From NCBI RefSeq assembly GCF_000005505.3, contig NC_016133.3, forward strand, positions 32,636,737 to 32,700,736: a stretch of 64,000 nucleotides of DNA, read 5' to 3'. The stretch is from Brachypodium distachyon (taxonomy: Eukaryota; Streptophyta; Magnoliopsida; Poales; Poaceae). This document shows positions 58,101 through 64,000 of the stretch, piece by piece; the first letter of the stretch is position 1, and each line of letters opens with the position of its first letter. The position numbers were made by a program, and so were the translations under genes. The notes under the pieces were generated by a model. The model saw only the letters and a list, made by a program, of their open reading frames with translations, ran no database searches and was not told the origin of the DNA.

Positions 58101-61100
58101 ATGAAACAGTACCGACAAGGAAGCTTCACTGTCAGAATTCCGTATCAGCCTGTCCATAAGCTGACATAACTGAAAACGCAACAGCATGTAACAACTACCC
58201 ATCAACAACATAAACATCAGAGAATAGCTTTAGGTAGTAATTCAACAGGAAGCAAGGAGCATAACCTTGTCCTTGCCAAGAGTTTAATCAAGGAAAGCAT
58301 ACACCCTAAATAAATTTTCTATTTTTATTCATAGATTACATAACTTTCTTCCGCGGTTTATCCTCCAGGTTGAGAACTTAGCATGATGTTTTCTGCACTG
58401 TGCAGTTAAATGTACTTGTTTCATACAATCATACCACTTTCATTTTTTTGCATGTGTCTGCGCGTATTTAGCTAGGCATTGTCTAAATGCATAGAGGGCA
58501 GCAATGTAAGTTATGAGCTGTGACTATCCACAGCATACTGACCACAAGTATTGGAAGCCGGAACAGAAAAAAGGTGGACATACAGGCCAACACTAAACTC
58601 ATCTACCCTTCTATCTTAGTAAATACAGCAAAACACGGAAGGTATGAACTACTGTAGAATTATGATGGCTTAATAAGAATGATGGCAAGTCCAAAATGAT
58701 AGCGTGACATGTCTTCATGACACCAAACTCTAGTTTTCAAGTACGGAGTACTATATTGTCAAAAATGGAACAGAACAGGAAGGAAAACCCACTGCAACTT
58801 GTTTGCCATATACACATATTGCTGCCCATGCTATACATACTAGGCAAAAAAGCATGGATTAGGAAAGTAAGCAAAACTAATCTCCATAACCACCTACCCT
58901 GCTCTCTAGGGACTGAACTTGCTCTCGATATCGTCTTAGCTCAGGGCTCTGAAAAAACAATAATTTGTTGTGAGTTGAAAGGATGGTCAGGAGAAAATGG
59001 ATTTTGAAGGAAAAAATAATGAACAGCTAAAGACAATTGATAAGAGGTATAAATTGCGTGTAAACAATATGATATACACATGTCCCTATTAAGTGTTGGT
59101 AGTTCTGAAATCCACTTGTACAGCTATACTGTATTTTATGCTACGAATGAAGGAGTTAGCGTGTTCAGATTCCCTTTATAGTTTGTTTGGCACCCATCAT
59201 TTGGGCCTAGAATTCTGGAATTCAATTTGAATTCCAGAAACCAATTTGTTTAGTTGGCATGGAATTGGCCACAGGAATTCAATCTCAAATTCCATGGAAT
59301 CGCACTATAACTAACCCCAATTCCTCTCTAAAAGCCATCATTTCTCTGGAATTGTCTCTCACTCTACAAATCCATGTGGTAGACAAACATGATTTTTGAA
59401 CTTGGAATTCAAATTCAACCAAAGGATGGATGCCAAATGAGCTGTTAGATTAATGCTACGAACTTAGGATGGGCAGATTGCTTGGGCAGAATGTCCTTCA
59501 AATATAGTAAGTATCATTTGCATGTCCAATCCTTCATAGTGGCTCAATCAAAGGAACTAGCTGGATGACCCACACATTTTGCACGGATAGACTTATTACA
59601 CATTGTAATATTAAGTACTATATAGTATGTCTGTTATTTCTTACTCCCTCAATTGTTGTTTCATTTATTAATTCACTGCCACTTTCTATTAATCCACCAT
59701 TACATTATTTGCATATCATTCAAAATATAGAACAAATTGTAGCCAAAAGTATGTTCCAAGGAAATAATTGTACTCATTCCACTATGTAACACTCAGAAGT
59801 GAGTGATGACATCGAGGTCCATGGCATGCCATGCAAAACTTTACTTTTATATATGTCCTCAAGTTCTCTCTTCCAGACCTCTTCTCTTGATGTCTATCTT
59901 CACATAATTTTTTTAGGAACTACCACCTGTTATGAAATCTAAACACCACCGACTCAATCCAAACCTTGCTTCTTTTATTCCACTCGCATCAGTAACAGCC
60001 ATATGACAGTTGCATTATTAGATTTGTGTAGCATTCTTTACTATATAAACATAATACTAACTTGATCTTGTCAGGTAAGTTTTACTCCTCCACCAGTTCT
60101 CTTTTATGCTTCATCGTTGGCATACTTTGACACTTTTTTTTCTTCCAACCTTCACTGCAGAGTGACAACACCATTTTGCTCTTTCCACTGCAACCTCCGC
60201 ATGTGGCCGTCAATTCAAGCACCGCTTATCGTTGTTATATTCCTATTGATCCTTTTCTCATATACCACCAATTAAAGCATATATGTTTATACATCTAAGG
60301 AATCTGCTAGGGCGTGACCGTTCATGCAGAAGGAGGCAAGTGTGAACAGTCGCCAGCCGTTGGACGAAGCACGGTGAAGCAGAGGCGCCCACCTGAATCA
60401 TATCCAACTATTGATGACTGTTCAAGTGCTGGTCCTTCCGCTCTAATGGTTGCACGTTAGATTTTCATTAAGCTAATGCATGCTCCCTCTTGTTTATGTT
60501 TGTTCAGTAGGATCAAGACACTTTTCATGTGCATTCTCTGTGTTCTATCCAAAAGACTATTCTTGCAGTTTTTGTATCATGCAATCCTATGTTTTACACT
60601 TGTGTTCCTGTCAGGCTGTCAAATTCCTGTATTTTCCTACTTATCTGTTTCTCATCCCTGCAGTCAAAGAGACCTATGTGTATGCGTGTCTTTGCTGATT
60701 TGACACTGCACATGTCAACAATGGTGATTTGCTTGGGGCAAAACACAACTATCTGATCATGTACGTGGATGTGTTCAATTAGCGTGAGAATTATAATGCC
60801 TGTTTCCTTTCCCTCTCCATGTACGTGACATTATTTCTAAGCATCAGTAGAGTCCTGGTGGTGATTTTTCAAACAAACCTAGAGACTGGGTCCTAATTCA
60901 TGCCCACGTTTATGTTATTATGTAGAAGAAAACTTCTAATCTTTGTTGGATAAATCTGGACCATTATAATTTGGATCTGCCAGATCAATGGTGGGAATAT
61001 TTTAGCCTATGTGGACAAACATGGTGACTTCTTGTCCTATTGTTTTAATAATATAATACATTTGAGTTATTGCTTATAAAAATGAAGATTTATTTTCTGA

Positions 61101-62522
61101 AAACTGAATGAAAATATTCACTTCAAACTGAAATGTTTATAAGAATTAGTATCAGTTGTTTTGCAACGCAAGGAAATAAAGACTGGTATCACAGCTACCC
61201 GAAAGCAATACAAAAGTAGAATCAGGAGGCAAAGACCAAACTGCAGTGTCTTTTACGGAACCATCATCATCTATGATATCTTGTATAGACTTCACTAGTG
61301 ACTTATTAACAACGGCCTCTAGAATCTGCAGGTCAGTAGAAGAGCATTCAGAATACTGAATTAACTGTTAAATATTTGTGCTATAGATGACAAAACAGGG
61401 AAGATAACAAAAAAGAAGAGGTGCTTACAGTTTCTGTAAGGGGCATTAATAGATTATGCGACTCTTCATCTTGCCTCATAGCAGCTCTAATAGTAACTTG
61501 CAAGGATTCAACAAACAGCATCAGGCTAACAACCGCCATAGCTTCCTGGCCTTTTATCACGGAACCGCCAGAGACACATTGTATTGCTGCCTCTACCTTC
61601 AGTTAACAGAGAACACAGACTCAAAGAGTATCCGGTGATACTGGTTTAACCGGCCATTTTGCATCTAAGTAGATAAGCAAAATAAGAAAATAAGATACGA
61701 GAGACAATGCTATACTTGATATGGTGATCACATACTAACATCAATAAACAGACAATGGTGTAACTGGTCATTTGGTCATTATTTTGCTCGTATGCATGAT
61801 CTGGTACTAAAATTTACTTCATGTAGACATTCGACACCGCATAGTTACCGTAGTTCAGTATAGATTTGGTACTACAATTTACTTCATGTACAACACTGGT
61901 CCAATTCCAGAAGATGTCACACTATCACAGTGTATAACAACAGTCTGCCAAATTGTCAAGCACAGGGAAGTACTGTATTAGTTCAGTTCAATAGTTACTC
62001 TCTACTAAAGCCAGTAAATACAGGAGCGATTTCCTTGAATTTGAGCATATAGCGTACGAAAAATATGAAACTTTAGGTGGCCTCACCGTGACGGTGTCCA
62101 GCCCGGAGAAATCGAATGACCCACCGGAGGTGCCAAGCAGCCGTACGGCTGCCTCGGTCTCCTGTAGCAGCCTCCGGCTCCGCTCATAGCTCACGTCCTC
62201 CACCCCCCACAACTGCTTCTGCACAACCACGCCCCGCGTCAGAGGCAAAGCCCGGCCGTCGTAGGCGATCAGGCGACGAAAATTTACGAAACTCCAGCGG
62301 TTTAGACTATGGTACCTCGGTTGCTTCGCGACCGTGCGCGGTGCCGGCGAACGAGGCGACTGCGCGGCAGACCTTGCCCCATTCGAGGAGGCAGAGGCTG
62401 CGGGCGGAGGGCGAGGAGGAGGCCGCCGGCGCGAGGGCGCGCAGCCGGACGAGGCGGCGCGGGTGGTGCGGGGAAAGGGAAGCGAGCGAGAGGAGAGAGA
62501 GAGTGGTGGAGAGGCGAAGCAT
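49197..62522 (-). CDS. MUTS2: MutS2-type ATPase, organelle-targeted, without Smr domain
   Basis: MutS family ATPase of the MutS2 branch, probably acting on plastid or mitochondrial DNA. Twenty exons, minus strand: 62522-62316, 62218-62087, 61596-61429, 61325-61242, 58948-58898, 58169-58113, 58036-57954, 57568-57445, 57371-57312, 55489-55247, 55148-55065, 54993-54846, 54366-54239, 53829-53782, 53346-53216, 52546-52464, 52184-52081, 51558-51488, 49781-49483, 49375-49197. All junctions have GT/AG and phases fit, giving 827 residues. N-terminus is a targeting peptide ([20 protein letters not shown]); then [60 protein letters not shown], Walker [14 protein letters not shown] (about 458-465), Walker B SLVLLDE (533-539), signature [20 protein letters not shown] and [10 protein letters not shown]. 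The C-terminus after coiled-coil [20 protein letters not shown] ends [18 protein letters not shown] and IQKRRISR, with no Smr nuclease domain, as in the Smr-less plant branch. Confidence 0.93.
49961..51103 (+). mobile_element. LINE 3' fragment in MUTS2 intron 18, with target duplication
   Basis: Flanked by AAGATAAACATAGAGA (49945-49960) and AAGATTAACATAGAGA (51104-51119), one mismatch. Antisense to MUTS2. Contents: [20 protein letters not shown] and [19 protein letters not shown], then, after frame breaks near 50430-50570, zf-RVT wording [20 protein letters not shown] and [20 protein letters not shown]. The 3' end CTTTCTATCAATGCATCGAG is typical. A 5'-truncated dead copy. Confidence 0.92.
51210..51398. 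mobile_element. Stowaway-like MITE in MUTS2 intron 18
   Basis: CTACCTCCGTTCTGGTTTAA pairs with the inverse of TTATAAACCTGAAAGGAGGTAG-like end; TA on both sides; 189 bp. Confidence 0.85.
52768..52892. mobile_element. Stowaway MITE in MUTS2 intron 15
   Basis: CTCGCTCCGATCCATATACT pairs with the inverse of AATATGGATCAGAGGGAG; TA flanks; about 125 bp. Inner repeats GCGTATCTAGACA and GCATATCTAGACA. Confidence 0.85.
53923..54196. mobile_element. Long-TIR MITE in MUTS2 intron 13
   Basis: ATCAGGTGAAAACCTCAATT and the following CAGTGAAAACTTGAAA are mirrored by the inverse right end (ATCAGGTGAAAACCTCTATT, CAGTGAAAACTTGAAA); arms are well over 35 bases. AGGTGGAACCTCTAATCACTT and its inverse also pair inside, so nearly the whole 274 bp folds into a hairpin. 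A Mutator- or hAT-like MITE; target duplication unclear. Confidence 0.85.
54425..54636. mobile_element. Stowaway-like MITE in MUTS2 intron 12
   Basis: TGCTCCCTCCATTCCACAAA pairs with the inverse of TTTTGTGGAACGGAGGGAG; same family as 18951-19156 in opposite orientation; about 212 bp. Confidence 0.85.
55742..56580. repeat. Diverged tandem duplication in MUTS2 intron 9
   Basis: Copy 1 (55742-56215) and copy 2 (56247-56580) both begin GCTTACCTGTTTTGAGAAA and share TTTAACTGACAGTAC, ATAATTGCAGT-ATTTAT, GACAATTTGGGAATAGG and GCCTTGTGGCT-CTTAAT. Copy 1 carries a SINE insertion; copy 2 has a smaller duplication of AATGGCTGCTTTTCAC near 56258 and 56296. Confidence 0.9.
55929..56068 (-). mobile_element. 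tRNA-derived SINE in copy 1 of the intron-9 duplication
   Basis: CATGAT target words at 55923-55928 and 56069-56074; copy 2 of the duplication is uninterrupted there (AAACATTATAGACAATTTG). On the minus strand: A-box-like AGCCTAGCTCACTTGGTTGG and B-box-like CTGGGTTCAATTCCTCACGG. About 140 bp. Confidence 0.82.
59181..59444. mobile_element. Tourist-like MITE in MUTS2 intron 4
   Basis: GTTTGTTTGGCACCCATCAT pairs with the inverse of GATGGATGCCAAATGAGC; several GGAATTC-rich internal inverted words. Ends approximate; target duplication not resolved. Confidence 0.65.
59800..61100. other. Interior of MUTS2 intron 4
   Basis: Plus-strand open frames at 60476-60756 overlap in three frames and show no domain. 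No gene supported here. Confidence 0.45.
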
Positions 62523-63223
62523 GGAGGAGGCGAGGCGGTGAGCCGGTGAGGAGGAAAATGGCGCCGCAGCGTGTTTGGAATGGATAAAAGAACTGCCCAG
62601 GTCGATTTTGGCTGTCCCTTCTTTTATTTTTTATTTTTCTTCGAATGGGATTTTGGCTATCACTTGGGGTTTTTACAGGGGAAGAGGTGCCCGATCTTTC
62701 GATGAGAATGTAGCTATCGATTATGGTGGAGGTTGAAGTTGACGATCCGACTACAAACGTGCGAGACGTTGTGTTTTAGCGATCGCTACACCAACTTTCA
62801 AGGTTATTGACCACGCCGAAGCTAGATCAACTTAGTGCAGAAGGTCGATTTGACACTTGTTCCTATGACGAAGATTAGCAATGGCTAAGTCTTAATAAAC
62901 TAAACAAAATCCAAATCTAAACAATTACGTAATGGGGGTATATATGAGGAATAGAGGGGTATGCGGCCAGCCTTGGGAAAGGAGGCCGAAAACCCTCTTC
63001 AGGTCGGTTTCCTTCACCTATACGGACTTTAAAAGTTTAGCCCCTTTATGTGGACGAAAATTACATGGGCCTGGCTCAAACTTGAAGGTGACGCAGCACC
63101 ATATAATTAGGGACAAAATTATGAAGTAGAAAGCTCTATATTTCGTCCACGTCTTCATCGCTTATTATGGTGGTTCTAAAGTTCTGAAATCTCCAATGGT
63201 GGCATCATCTTCAACCCTCACGC

Positions 63224-63265
63224 GCTTGATGTCATCATCTCCATGCTTGATGTCATCATCTCCAT
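63224..63265. repeat. 21-bp tandem duplication
   Basis: GCTTGATGTCATCATCTCCA (period 21) begins at 63224 and 63245. On the minus strand it codes for a repeated HGDDDIK within an open frame 63356-63165. Confidence 0.9.
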
Positions 63266-63810
63266 GCGTGATCATGCTCCAGTGCTTGTCCCTCTCATCC
63301 ATGGTAGGTCCATCATTCTTAAGTGTAACAAACACATCTGATTTATGCAGCATCATATTCTCATGTATGTGAGGAATCGTTCCAAGAAACGAAATTACCT
63401 TATAATTAAGTTGGCGCGCACGCGCTCTTGTGAGAGGTCCTTCTGTTGTGGCTGTAGGTGCAGCGGTTGTATCAACATGTGGGATGTCTTCATCAGGTTT
63501 CCCGCAATTCTATTAAAAATCATGAACAACAATGCAAAAAGTTTTAAAAGTAAAATAAAATTATAAATAGGTTCGTTGACCACCTAGCACTAGAATGAGC
63601 TAAAACCGGACCATCATTCTTGCCCCTCCATCACCAGAGCCGGAAAAAAGCTTGCCAAAAGAAAGCTTGTTATAGCAAAAGGTGGTGTAGTCGTCGTTGT
63701 ATTAAGGCCCCAAAGGAGAAACGCACCAGATATACAACTATTGTCAAATGTGAGAACCATAGATCGAAAGAGTCAGGCCCGAAAGCACACAACAAACACG
63801 AAAGCCGGCC

Positions 63811-63899
63811 GGATCCCAAGAAATTCGTGAGAAACCCGAAAAGCTGACTGGATCCCAAGCAATTCATAGGAAACCTGAAAAGCTGACCGGATCCCAAGG
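63811..63899. repeat. 39-bp minisatellite (2.3 copies)
   Basis: GGATCCCAAG starts units at 63811, 63850 and 63889, each followed by AATTC and GAAA-CC-GAAAAGCTGAC words. On the minus strand an open frame reads as a 13-residue repeat (GSGQLFRFPMNCL, GSSQLFGFLTNFL). Confidence 0.92.
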
Positions 63900-64000
63900 T
63901 ATTTGTTAGACACAGAACTCCACGAGCCGTTCGTCGGCGCTAAGCGTACCACCAGAGTGAGGAAAGGGCAAGGGACGACCTTATTATGATTGTAAGATGT

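Larger units (their letters stand above)
62523..64000. other. MUTS2 upstream region and repeats
   Basis: The MUTS2 promoter should lie right of 62522; no clear TATA box was seen. 62691-62990 repeats the dispersed element at 44.0-44.4 kb. Beyond 63150 there are two minisatellites and no supported gene. Confidence 0.45.

Noticed and set aside
60476..60756. Plus-strand frames in MUTS2 intron 4
   Set aside because: Three overlapping frames of similar length without domain; chance in AT-rich DNA.
62116..62587. Plus-strand frames up to 141 codons
   Set aside because: Antisense shadows of MUTS2 exons 1 and 2.

Overview
The window is plant nuclear DNA, most likely from a pooid grass (Brachypodium/Triticeae type). 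The evidence is GT-AG split genes, a plant actin gene, many small Stowaway MITEs with CTCCCTCCGT-type ends and TA target duplications, Tourist/PIF-Harbinger and hAT elements, LINE fragments and tRNA-derived SINEs. Host gene spacing is fairly dense, so this is probably euchromatin. Family names rest on motifs read by eye; no database search was possible.

Layout. 1-2.4 kb: 5' two thirds of an actin gene (minus), with a 1.2 kb leader intron and a non-coding first exon. 2.4-9.65 kb: intergenic DNA, a nested pile of DNA transposons (6.2-8.2 kb) and a minus-strand LINE remnant with an internal 274-bp tandem duplication. 9.66-27.8 kb: a tandem cluster of short, intronless genes for signal-peptide-bearing, proline-rich peptides of two families, here called A and B. 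A copies lie at 13.7, 16.9, 17.7 (frameshifted), 18.3-18.6 (relic) and 21.5 kb. B copies lie at 18.1 (degenerate), 19.4, 22.0 and 26.8 kb. At least two A-B pairs look like copies of one duplication unit. I do not recognise a described peptide family. The cluster is peppered with insertions that the paralogues resolve: a 3.6 kb apparently intact two-gene PIF/Harbinger element splits the promoter of the first A gene; a 0.84 kb non-autonomous Harbinger element with a TAA duplication has its empty site preserved about 2.2 kb away; and a 5'-truncated LINE has a 13-bp target duplication.

28-33 kb: a 921-bp hAT element with a perfect 8-bp duplication, a SINE, a LINE 3' end, a foldback MITE with a G19 tract, and a Tourist MITE abutting a Stowaway MITE. 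33.6 kb: a small coiled-coil protein of the LSU (RESPONSE TO LOW SULFUR) type. 36.4-39.8 kb (minus): eight-exon plastid fibrillin (PAP) gene. 41.6-43.1 kb (minus): conserved-looking Cys/His-rich protein with a 5'-UTR intron. 43.7-46.3 kb: dispersed repeats, probably LTR-retrotransposon derived. 46.3-49.2 kb: intergenic. 49.2-62.5 kb (minus): a 20-exon MUTS2 gene (827 codons deduced, no Smr domain), whose introns hold a LINE, Stowaway MITEs, a long-TIR MITE and a tandem duplication into one half of which a SINE inserted. 62.5-64 kb: repeats and minisatellites.

The actin, fibrillin, Cys/His, LSU and MUTS2 genes are ordinary single-copy-looking loci. The peptide cluster is the accessory region of the window and the best candidate for something undescribed.
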